64,000 bases of DNA from RGIG2000 sp045612665 (GTDB taxonomy: Bacteria > Bacillota > Clostridia > Oscillospirales > CAG-272), in the NCBI GenBank assembly GCA_045612665.1, contig JAZKZO010000004.1, forward strand, positions 1 to 64,000, given 5' to 3'. The position numbers and the translations under genes are program-made. The notes under the pieces were generated by a model that searched no databases, had not been told where the DNA came from, and worked only from the letters and a program-made list of their open reading frames with translations. Each line of letters starts with the position of its first letter. Position 1 is the stretch's first letter. Below, in pieces: positions 24,009 to 31,176 of this stretch.

Positions 24009-25590
24009 CTTAACCTTCAATTTCGGTGGACAAGTGCTCTTTAAGGACGTTAACCTTAAATTCACACCCGGCAACTGCTATGGCGTAATCGGCGCAAACG
24101 GGGCAGGAAAAAGTACCTTCCTTCGTATTCTTTGCGGAGAGCTTGAGCCGACAAAGGGCGACGTAAGCATTCCCGATACCGTAAGAATGTCCGTGCTTAA
24201 GCAAAACCACTTTGCATACGATGCATTCACTGTCCTTGATACCGTAATTCAAGGTAACGAGCGTCTTTACGAGATTATGAAGGAGAAGGATGCCCTCTAC
24301 GCAAAGGAGGACTTTAGCGACGAGGACGGAATAAAGGCATCAGAGCTTGAGGCTGAATTTGCTGAAATGAACGGCTGGGAGGCGGAAAGCGACGTTTCCA
24401 AGCTTATACAGGGACTTGGACTTAGCGAGGATATCCTTTACGATACAATGTCAACTCTTAAGGAAAGCGAAAAGGTAAAGGTGCTCTTGGCACAGGCGCT
24501 TTTCGGCAATCCCGATATTATTCTGCTTGACGAACCTACAAATGGTCTTGACATTGATGCAATCACTTGGCTTGAGGACTTTCTAAGCGACTATTTCGGA
24601 ACTGTTCTTGTTGTATCTCACGACCGTCATTTCCTTAACGATGTATGCACAAATATCGTAGATATCGACTTCACAGGAATTAAAATGTATGTCGGTAACT
24701 ATGAATTTTGGTATGAGTCAAGCCAGCTCATTCAAAGAATGATAAAGCAACAAAACAAGAAGAACGAGGAGAAAATCAAGGAGCTTCAAAGCTTCATCTC
24801 TCGCTTCAGCGCAAACAAGTCGAAATCAAGACAGGCAACCTCGAGAAGAAAGCTTCTTGACAAGCTTTCAATTGAGGAGCTTCCTGCATCAAGCCGTCGC
24901 TATCCGTTTATCGGCTTTGATATGGATAGAGAGGCAGGAAAGGATATTCTCACAGTTAAGGAGCTTTCAAAAACGGTGGACGGAGTGTCGCTCTTTAACA
25001 ATGTTTCCTTTACAGTTGCAAAGGGCGATAAGATAGCTCTTGTCGGTGGAGAAATGGCAGTAACCGCACTCTTTAAGGTGCTAATGGAGGAGGAAGAGCC
25101 CACAGGCGGAAGCTTCAAGTGGGGCGTAAGCATCTCTAAATCCTATTTCCCACACGATAACACTCCGTACTTTGACGGATGCAAGGACAGTATTCTTGAT
25201 TGGATGCGTCAATATTCAAAGGACCAAACCGAAACGTATCTTCGCGGATTCCTTGGCAGAATGTTATTCTCGGGCGACAGTATTTTCAAGGAGGTGCAGG
25301 TGCTTTCAGGAGGAGAAAAGGCGAGATGTATGTTCTCACGTATGATGCTTTTCGGCTCGAATTTCTTGCTTCTTGACCAACCTACAAACCACCTTGACCT
25401 CGAAAGCATAACTGCCGTAAACAACGGTCTTTCTGACTTCAAGGGTAACGTTATTTTTGCATCTCACGACTACGAAACCGTAAACACAGTTGCTAATAGA
25501 ATAATCGAGCTTCGCGATAACGGAATCATCGATTACAGTGGCACGTACGAGCAGTTTATCGAGTATAAGCGCGAAAAAGGACTAATTTAA
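23992..25590 (+). CDS. ABC-F ATPase, YkpA/YbiT-like, with one degenerate ATP site
   Basis: A 532-residue soluble protein with two ABC domains and the ABC-F linker (about 240-305, Lys-rich). Domain 1 has an intact Walker A GANGAGKST (34-42), but its signature reads L-K-E-S-E (156-160) instead of LSGGE. Domain 2 has a lost Walker A, VGGEMAVTAL (351-360, no P-loop Lys), an intact VLSGGEK (437-443), and LDQPTN (461-466) with Gln in place of the catalytic Glu. ABC-F proteins act on ribosomes as translation or resistance factors. Because sites are composite, one is complete and the other lacks all three elements. It overlaps the preceding transferase gene by 17 bp and uses a TAGGAG site within it. 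Confidence 0.9.
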   Translation: MINVNNLTFNFGGQVLFKDVNLKFTPGNCYGVIGANGAGKSTFLRILCGELEPTKGDVSIPDTVRMSVLKQNHFAYDAFTVLDTVIQGNERLYEIMKEKDALYAKEDFSDEDGIKASELEAEFAEMNGWEAESDVSKLIQGLGLSEDILYDTMSTLKESEKVKVLLAQALFGNPDIILLDEPTNGLDIDAITWLEDFLSDYFGTVLVVSHDRHFLNDVCTNIVDIDFTGIKMYVGNYEFWYESSQLIQRMIKQQNKKNEEKIKELQSFISRFSANKSKSRQATSRRKLLDKLSIEELPASSRRYPFIGFDMDREAGKDILTVKELSKTVDGVSLFNNVSFTVAKGDKIALVGGEMAVTALFKVLMEEEEPTGGSFKWGVSISKSYFPHDNTPYFDGCKDSILDWMRQYSKDQTETYLRGFLGRMLFSGDSIFKEVQVLSGGEKARCMFSRMMLFGSNFLLLDQPTNHLDLESITAVNNGLSDFKGNVIFASHDYETVNTVANRIIELRDNGIIDYSGTYEQFIEYKREKGLI

Positions 25591-25593
25591 CTT

Positions 25594-25622
25594 AAAAGCA
25601 ACGCATTTTGCGTTGCTTTTTT
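25594..25622 (+). terminator. Terminator of the transferase-ABC-F operon
   Basis: AAAAGCAACGC, ATTTT loop, GCGTTGCTTTT, then TT. Confidence 0.87.
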
Positions 25623-25623
25623 C

Positions 25624-25653
25624 TTGACATATAATATAAAGTTATGATATACT
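25624..25653 (+). promoter_or_regulatory. Promoter of the flavoprotein-cmk-plsC-ispH/rpsA operon
   Basis: TTGACA (25624-25629) and TATACT (25648-25653), 18 bp apart, TGA just before the -10. Confidence 0.65.
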
Positions 25654-25681
25654 TAATATAAGCTGTGCGAAAGGAGATGCT

Positions 25682-26929
25682 GTGGATATGGATTTTCAAA
25701 GAAAAATCGCCATAATTGGCGCAGGACCGGCGGGAATGATGTCCGCAATATATGCATCTGATAACGGCGCATCGGTTACGGTTTTTGAAAAAAATCAATG
25801 CGTCGGCAAAAAGCTTGCGATAACCGGCAAGGGAAGATGCAATGTTACAAACGATTGCGACAATGCCGAATTTCTTAAAAACGTTATTGCAAATCCAAAA
25901 TTCCTTTATGCATCAATCAGCAACTTTGATACACAGGATACAAAGGCGTTCTTTGAGGGCGCAGGTGTACCTCTCAAAACCGAGAGAGGTAGGCGAGTTT
26001 TCCCTGTTTCCGATAGCGCACACGATATTGTAAATGCACTTAAGAGTCAAATGCTCTTGCGTGGATGCATTCTCAAAAATGAAAAGGTGCTCGAAATCTT
26101 GACCGATAACGGCAAGGTGCGTGGACTTAAAACAAGTCGCGGTGAGTACGAGTTCGATGCCGTAATTTGTGCAACGGGCGGAATTTCCTATCCCGGTACA
26201 GGTAGCGACGGAGACGGCTTTAGATTTGCAAAATCGCTTGGCATTAAGGTTACGGACCTGACACCGTCGCTCGTTCCTGTTGAAACGCTCGAGGACGTAA
26301 GCGAAATTATGGGTCTTTCCCTTAAAAACGTTACGCTTACCGCCACCGATAACGAATGCGGTAAAGCTGTTTATAGTGAGCTTGGCGAGATGCTTTTTGC
26401 GCATTTTGGACTTACAGGACCTCTTGTTCTAAGCGCATCGTCGCATATGAAAAATATGAAAAGCGGTAAATATACCGTTACAATAGACTTTAAGCCTGCG
26501 CTTGATTATAATGAGCTTGACAGGCGCGTGCTTTCGGATTTTTCCAAGGGCACAAACAAGGACTTCCAAAATTCTCTTGGCGCACTTTTGCCATCAAAAA
26601 TAATCCCTTACATAGTAAGAAGAAGTGGCATCGGCGCTACAACCAAGGTAAACGAAATCACAAAGGAGCAACGAAAATCGTTCGTTTCCCTTTTGAAAGG
26701 ACTTTCCTTTGACATCAAGGGCTTCCGTCCTGTTAAAGAGGCGATTATCACGGCAGGGGGCATTGATGTTTCGGAGATAAATCCGTCAACTATGCGCTCA
26801 AAAAAGGTTGAAGGACTTTACTTTGCGGGAGAAATGATAGATACACACGCCTACACGGGCGGATATAATTTGCAAATTGCATTTTCCACAGGCGCTTTGG
26901 CAGGAATGCATAGCGCGTGGGGAGATTAA
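25682..26929 (+). CDS. FAD-dependent oxidoreductase, HI0933/BaiN family
   Basis: A 415-residue flavoprotein. It has the N-terminal dinucleotide fold IIGAGPAGMM (about residues 11-20) and the family motif G-K-K-L-A-I-T-G-K-G-R-C-N-V-T-N at about 43-58. The inner motif C-A-T-G-G-I-S-Y-P-G-T-G-S-D-G is in the middle, and A-G-E-x-x-D-x-x-A-x-T-G-G-Y-N at the C-terminus closes the FAD site. The start may be GTG 25682 or ATG 25688; AAGGAG serves either. Family members reduce varied substrates, including bile-acid intermediates for BaiN. The role here is unknown, and genomic context (upstream of cmk) is typical for Clostridia. cmk follows at 9 bp. Confidence 0.9.
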   Translation: MDMDFQRKIAIIGAGPAGMMSAIYASDNGASVTVFEKNQCVGKKLAITGKGRCNVTNDCDNAEFLKNVIANPKFLYASISNFDTQDTKAFFEGAGVPLKTERGRRVFPVSDSAHDIVNALKSQMLLRGCILKNEKVLEILTDNGKVRGLKTSRGEYEFDAVICATGGISYPGTGSDGDGFRFAKSLGIKVTDLTPSLVPVETLEDVSEIMGLSLKNVTLTATDNECGKAVYSELGEMLFAHFGLTGPLVLSASSHMKNMKSGKYTVTIDFKPALDYNELDRRVLSDFSKGTNKDFQNSLGALLPSKIIPYIVRRSGIGATTKVNEITKEQRKSFVSLLKGLSFDIKGFRPVKEAIITAGGIDVSEINPSTMRSKKVEGLYFAGEMIDTHAYTGGYNLQIAFSTGALAGMHSAWGD

Positions 26930-26938
26930 GGAGATATT

Positions 26939-27604
26939 ATGAGAATAGCACTTGATGGACCCAGCGGGGCTGGAAAAAGTACAGTTGCCAAGGCTGTGGC
27001 AAAAAGACTTGGTATAATTTACGTTGATACAGGGGCGCTTTACCGTTCAATCGGTCTTTACGTGTTGAGGGCAGGCGTTGCAAAGGATGATAGAGAAAAA
27101 ATCATTCCTATGCTTAACGACATAAAGCTCGACCTTTCGTTTAAGGACGATACACAAAGCGTTATTCTTAACGGTGAGGACGTAAGCTCTCTTATCCGTA
27201 CAGGAGAGATTGCTATGTACGCATCAGCCGTTTCGGCAATCCCCGAGGTTAGAGCGTTCCTTTTGGAAACTCAAAGAAAAATCGCAAGAGAGAATAGCGT
27301 AATAATGGACGGCAGAGACATCGGCACAGTTATTATTCCTGATGCAGAGGTTAAAATCTTTATGGTTGCTTCTGCTGAGGCAAGAGCCGAAAGAAGATAT
27401 AAGGAGCTTATCGCAAAGGGCGAGGAGTGTACTCTCGAGGGCGTGCTTGCGGACATAAAGAAGCGCGATAACGACGACTCTACAAGAGCAGTTGCACCTG
27501 CAATTCCTGCAGAGGATGCAATTTTCCTTGACAACTCCGACATTGACCAAGAAGAGACCGTTGAAAGGGTCCTTGAGATAATTGAAAGCAATGCAAGAAA
27601 ATAA
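26939..27604 (+). CDS. cmk: Cytidylate kinase
   Basis: A 221-residue kinase phosphorylating CMP and dCMP. P-loop LDGPSGAGKST (about residues 5-15), the VDTGALYRS motif (about 30-38), the DGRDIGTVI motif (about 123-131), and the lid region with R-A-E-R-R-Y-K-E-L all match. The length is normal. AGGAG precedes the ATG, and the gene overlaps plsC by 14 bp in the conserved Clostridia order cmk-plsC-ispH/rpsA. Confidence 0.96.
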   Translation: MRIALDGPSGAGKSTVAKAVAKRLGIIYVDTGALYRSIGLYVLRAGVAKDDREKIIPMLNDIKLDLSFKDDTQSVILNGEDVSSLIRTGEIAMYASAVSAIPEVRAFLLETQRKIARENSVIMDGRDIGTVIIPDAEVKIFMVASAEARAERRYKELIAKGEECTLEGVLADIKKRDNDDSTRAVAPAIPAEDAIFLDNSDIDQEETVERVLEIIESNARK

Positions 27605-28235
27605 AAAACCGTTAAACCGTTTCTATAGAACTATGAGAGCCATTTTGGGCAACATCTTCAAGTTCTTTTATAGAATAAAGCCACACAACCGTGAAAACGA
27701 GATTTTTGATAAGCCCTTTATCGTTTGCGCTAACCATACGAGCATGCTCGACGTTGGTGCAATCGTTATGAGCATGAAGACTCAAATTCGCTTTATGGCG
27801 AAAAAGGAAGCCTTTAAGGTTCCAGTGCTTAACTGGTTTATCAAGTCAATGGGCGCATTTCCCGTTGACCGTAAGGGCGGAGACGTTGGCGCAATCAAAA
27901 AGACAATTTCGATGCTTAAAGAGGGCGAATGTATAGGAATATTCCCACAGGGAACAAGAATTCCGTACGTAAACCCGAGAGAAACCGAGGTTAAGGACGG
28001 TGTCGGTATGATTGCCACACGCGCAGGCGTTGGCGTAATCCCCGTCTTTATCAAAAACAAGAGCGGAAAGCTTAAGGCATTCCGTCGTAACGACGTTATT
28101 ATAGGTAAATATATTTCACCCGAGGAGATTGCCTTCCCCGAGCTTTCGGGAAAGGAAAAATACAAGGCAATATCGGAATATATCTTTGATAAGGTGTGCG
28201 CACTCGGCGAAGGCTGGGAGGGCACAAAAAAATGA
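27591..28235 (+). CDS. plsC: 1-acyl-sn-glycerol-3-phosphate acyltransferase
   Basis: A 214-residue acyltransferase making phosphatidic acid at the inner membrane. The ATG at 27591 lies within the end of cmk. Motif I is NHTSMLD (about 45-51, catalytic His46 and Asp51). Motif II includes F-M-A-K-K-E-A-F-K-V-P. Motif III reads F-P-Q-G-T-R (about 122-127), where most relatives have F-P-E-G-T-R. A V-P-V-F-I-K-like segment follows. There is no strong membrane helix, so attachment is probably peripheral. The gene ends in an ATGA overlap with ispH-rpsA. The Glu-to-Gln change may alter glycerophosphate handling. Confidence 0.93.
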   Translation: MQENKKPLNRFYRTMRAILGNIFKFFYRIKPHNRENEIFDKPFIVCANHTSMLDVGAIVMSMKTQIRFMAKKEAFKVPVLNWFIKSMGAFPVDRKGGDVGAIKKTISMLKEGECIGIFPQGTRIPYVNPRETEVKDGVGMIATRAGVGVIPVFIKNKSGKLKAFRRNDVIIGKYISPEEIAFPELSGKEKYKAISEYIFDKVCALGEGWEGTKK

Positions 28236-30241
28236 TAAGGGTAAGTGAAAACGCAGGCTTTTGCTTTGGCGTAAGGCGCGCTACCGATACAATAGAGTCG
28301 CTTATCAAAAATATGCGAGAGGGCGACGTTATTTGTACCCTCGGCAAGCTCATTCATAACGAGCAGTATTGTGATTATCTTAAGGCTCACGGAGTGCGCG
28401 AAATATCGGGCGACTCCCTTGACGGGCTATACGAGCTTGCAAAGCAGGGAAAAAGCGTAACCTTGGTAACAAGAGCGCACGGGATTGAAAGGGAGCTGAG
28501 CGCTCGCCTTGAAAGCTTTTCCGATTCGTGCAGTACCTTTAAGGTCGTGGACGCAACCTGTCCGTACGTTACGAAGATTCATAAAATTGTAAAAGAAAAC
28601 TCCGATAAGGACAAGCACTTCTTCATAATCGGTGGAGAAAACCATCCCGAGGTGCGTTCGATATGGAGCTACGTTGACGGTAAGGGGCATATTTGCGCCG
28701 ACTCAGGTGAGCTTGAAAATACGATTTCAGGCTTAACTGACCTCGAAAAAGGCGTTGTTTGTGTCGCTCAAACGACTCAAAAGCTCTCAGAATGGAAAAA
28801 ATGTCAACAAATTATAAAAAAATACTGTACAAATGCAAAAATATTTGATACAATATGTAGTGTTACCGAAAAAAGACAGGCTGAAGCGCTTGAGCTTAGT
28901 CGCTTGTGCGACGTTATGCTTGTAATCGGCGGTAAGGATAGCTCAAATACGGCTAAGCTTTACCAAATATGTTGTGCGAACGCTAAAAAGGCGTTTTGGA
29001 TTCAAACAAAGGACGATATCCCGTTTGACCAAATTGCGACAACTGATAAAATAGGAATAACTGCCGGAGCCTCAACTCCGGATAGTATAATACAGGAGGT
29101 AAAAAGAACTATGAGCGAAATCATGGAAAACTTTGCTGAGCTTTTTGAAGCTAGCGAAAAGGAAACCCAAAAAATATATAAAGGAGCAATTGTCAAGGGT
29201 ATTGTTATGTCTATCTCGGAAAACGAGATATCTTTGGATTTAGGTGTAAAGCACACTGGTACTATCAAGCGTGACCAAATTACATCTGATAACGAAGTTA
29301 AGCTTAGCGACCTATTCAAAATCGGTGACGAGATTGATGCGAAGGTTATCGCCAAGAGCGACTTGGACGGAATCACTCTTTCCAAGAAGGTTGTTGACGA
29401 CGTTAAGAACTGGGAAAAGATTGTTGAGTACGCAAATAACGGTACAGTTGTTGACGCTGTTGTTACAAAGGCAACAAAGGGTGGCGTTATCGTAGCGGTT
29501 GACGGTGTTGAGGTATTCGTTCCTGCTTCAATGACAGGCGTTGGCAAGGACAAGGATCTTGGCGAGCTTGTAAAGACAGCACAAAAGATTAAGATTGTTG
29601 AAATCAAGGAAGACAGACGTCGTGCAATCGGCTCTATCAAGGCTGTTATGAGAGAAGAAAAGAAGGCACAGCAGGAGGCATTCTGGGCATCCGTTGAGGA
29701 GGGCGCAGAGTTCGAGGGAGCTGTTAGAAGCATCACTCCTTACGGTGCATTCGTTGATCTCGGCGGTGTTGACGGTCTTGTACATATCACAGAGCTCTCT
29801 TGGAAGAGAATTAAGAATCCTTCCGAGGTTGTAAGCGTTGGCGATACAATCAAGGTATTCGTTAAGTCATTTGACAAGGAAGCAAAGAAGATCTCTCTTG
29901 GCTATAAGACAGACGATCAAAATCCTTGGAACGTATTCAAGTCAAAGTATGCTGAAAACGATGTAGCACAGGTTAAGATTGTTGGCATCACAAGCTTCGG
30001 CGCATTCGCTGAAATCGTTGACGGTGTTGACGGACTTATCCACATTAGCCAAATTGCTAACAAGAAGATTGATAACGTTGCTGAGGCAATCAAGGTTGGC
30101 GACGTTGTTGATGCTAAGATCGTTGCAGTTGACGACGAAAAGCAAAAGGTAAGCCTTTCAATTCGCGCACTTCTCCCTGAGGAAGAGGTTGTAAGCGAGG
30201 AAGCACCTGTAGCTGAAGAAGCAGTAGCAGACGCTGAATAA
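28232..30241 (+). CDS. ispH-rpsA: IspH (HMBPP reductase) fused to ribosomal protein S1
   Basis: A 669-residue fusion. The start at 28232 overlaps the plsC stop (ATGA). Residues 1 to about 290 are 4-hydroxy-3-methylbut-2-enyl diphosphate reductase, last step of the MEP isoprenoid pathway. The iron-sulfur ligands are Cys11 (GFCFGVRRA), Cys110 (DATCPYV) and Cys209 (TICSVTEKRQ), and the terminal T-A-G-A-S-T-P-D-S is intact. Residues about 320-650 carry four S1 RNA-binding domains, beginning near GAIVKGIV, VVDAVVTK, EFEGAVRS and VAQVKIVG; the tail is acidic. This fusion is known in Clostridia. An in-frame ATG at 29111 behind AGGAGGT could yield S1 alone (376 residues). Confidence 0.96.
   Translation: MIRVSENAGFCFGVRRATDTIESLIKNMREGDVICTLGKLIHNEQYCDYLKAHGVREISGDSLDGLYELAKQGKSVTLVTRAHGIERELSARLESFSDSCSTFKVVDATCPYVTKIHKIVKENSDKDKHFFIIGGENHPEVRSIWSYVDGKGHICADSGELENTISGLTDLEKGVVCVAQTTQKLSEWKKCQQIIKKYCTNAKIFDTICSVTEKRQAEALELSRLCDVMLVIGGKDSSNTAKLYQICCANAKKAFWIQTKDDIPFDQIATTDKIGITAGASTPDSIIQEVKRTMSEIMENFAELFEASEKETQKIYKGAIVKGIVMSISENEISLDLGVKHTGTIKRDQITSDNEVKLSDLFKIGDEIDAKVIAKSDLDGITLSKKVVDDVKNWEKIVEYANNGTVVDAVVTKATKGGVIVAVDGVEVFVPASMTGVGKDKDLGELVKTAQKIKIVEIKEDRRRAIGSIKAVMREEKKAQQEAFWASVEEGAEFEGAVRSITPYGAFVDLGGVDGLVHITELSWKRIKNPSEVVSVGDTIKVFVKSFDKEAKKISLGYKTDDQNPWNVFKSKYAENDVAQVKIVGITSFGAFAEIVDGVDGLIHISQIANKKIDNVAEAIKVGDVVDAKIVAVDDEKQKVSLSIRALLPEEEVVSEEAPVAEEAVADAE
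29064..29113 (+). promoter_or_regulatory. Internal ribosome binding site and hairpin before the S1 half
   Basis: A perfect 6-bp hairpin CCGGAG-CCTCAA-CTCCGG (29064-29081) precedes the full consensus AGGAGGT (29094-29100). An in-frame ATG follows at 29111, after a 10-base spacer, exactly at the junction between the IspH and S1 parts. Confidence 0.55.
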
Positions 30242-30247
30242 AATAAC

Positions 30248-30284
30248 AAAAACACCCACAAGTAAATCTTGTGGGTGTTTTAAA
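30248..30284 (+). terminator. Terminator of the ispH-rpsA operon
   Basis: 14-bp stem AAAACACCCACAAG, TAAAT loop, complementary arm ending TTTT. Confidence 0.9.
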
Positions 30285-30293
30285 AGTAAACGC

Positions 30294-30386
30294 TTATCTA
30301 CAACCGCAACACTGAATTACAAGAATTGCGATGATAACGAGCCAAAGAACCTCGTTATCGAAAAGGCTGCACAAACAGTTGTTCAT
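30294..30386 (-). CDS. 30-residue Cys-rich hydrophobic peptide
   Basis: A short minus-strand frame starting at ATG 30386. AAGG lies at 8-base spacing, within the string GGGTAAGGTATTACT. The peptide has two cysteines near the start (MNNCLCSLFDNE), a hydrophobic core VLWLVIIAILVI (13-24) and a C-terminal C-C-G-C-R. Similar tiny proteins (Cys pair, FDNE/FDD, W-L-x-I-I-A-I-L, Cys-rich end) are frequent in gut Clostridia and resemble YjcZ-like sporulation peptides in size and hydrophobicity. It sits between the ispH-rpsA terminator and a zinc-ribbon gene on the same strand. It is too short for automated calling in many pipelines. Function unknown. Confidence 0.62.
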   Translation of the reverse strand: MNNCLCSLFDNEVLWLVIIAILVIQCCGCR

Positions 30387-30465
30387 AGTAATACCTTACC
30401 CTTTTAAGATTGAGGATTTTATCCTCTGCTTATATACTATGTCGGTTTGTGTCGGTTGCTACCTT

Positions 30466-31101
30466 TTATTTTAAAATTAAGGAGTCGCTTTCAAGAAATT
30501 CGTGTGCTATGATGGTGCTATTTGTCGGAATGTCCGCGCTTGCACCGCATTTTACGCATCTTACCGTAACGTGGTCATCATAAATATCACAGGAGAACTC
30601 TCCCTTGCCAGCACAGTTACAGTGGATTGCGTTTTCCTCGTTTAATTCATTTATTGTAAATCTTATAATTTCGAGGATTTGAGGATCACAAAGCTCATCA
30701 CGGTCCTTTTCCTCGTTTTTAAGCGATTCGATATTTTCCTCGCCAAGAAGAGCCAAAAGCTCCTTGTTAGACGCGTCAATTGCCTCGGCTACGTTATTTT
30801 CACGGCCGATGAAGCAAATATCAATTCCTGACATAGAGCAGGGAATTACGAAAATATCGCTATCAAAAAATACAGAGCTTGAAAGCAAATGTGAGTGCGT
30901 GGTGTTGCACGCAAGGCACGGGAAGGTAAGACGCATCTTGCCGTCGCTTGTCTTTTCAACGGTCATTTCACTTCCGTGGCAATCGCATTTTAGACGGAAA
31001 AAGCTTCCGCTAAGAGAAAATGCGCCAACCATACTGGTTGTAACTCCACCGCACGTAGGGCATCTATATGCAAGCGTTGTTTGCTTTTGGTTCAAAATCA
31101 T
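30466..31101 (-). CDS. Zinc-ribbon protein of unknown function
   Basis: A 211-residue soluble protein with three Cys-pair groups: C-P-T-C at about 14-17, C-D-C at 39-41 with C-L-A-C at about 62-65, and a late pair C-N-C and C-V-K-C at about 165-185. The layout suggests two or three zinc ribbons separated by an acidic linker (EEKDRDELCD). I recall similar proteins in Clostridia but no name. The gene has its own promoter (complement 31132-31160), divergent from the helicase gene, and an AGAGGTG ribosome binding site. No enzymatic motif is visible. Confidence 0.75.
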   Translation of the reverse strand: MILNQKQTTLAYRCPTCGGVTTSMVGAFSLSGSFFRLKCDCHGSEMTVEKTSDGKMRLTFPCLACNTTHSHLLSSSVFFDSDIFVIPCSMSGIDICFIGRENNVAEAIDASNKELLALLGEENIESLKNEEKDRDELCDPQILEIIRFTINELNEENAIHCNCAGKGEFSCDIYDDHVTVRCVKCGASADIPTNSTIIAHEFLESDSLILK

Positions 31102-31131
31102 AAAATCACCTCTTAATGGTTTGGTTTAGTT

Positions 31132-31160
31132 AAGTATACTACAAAAAATATTACTTGTCA
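31132..31160 (-). promoter_or_regulatory. Promoter of the zinc-ribbon gene
   Basis: Minus-strand TTGACA (complement 31155-31160), 17 bp, TATACT (complement 31132-31137). The -35 lies just upstream of the helicase ribosome binding site, and AGTATACT is itself palindromic, so the same -10 might also be read rightward. Confidence 0.65.
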
Positions 31161-31176
31161 AGAAAGGAGAACAAAT

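Noticed and set aside
29086..29091. TATAAT inside ispH-rpsA as a promoter for S1
   Set aside because: Transcription would start inside the Shine-Dalgarno sequence, and there is no -35; kept only as an internal translation start idea.
29002..29736. A 244-codon minus-strand frame rich in Ser and Thr
   Set aside because: Antisense shadow of the S1 domains.
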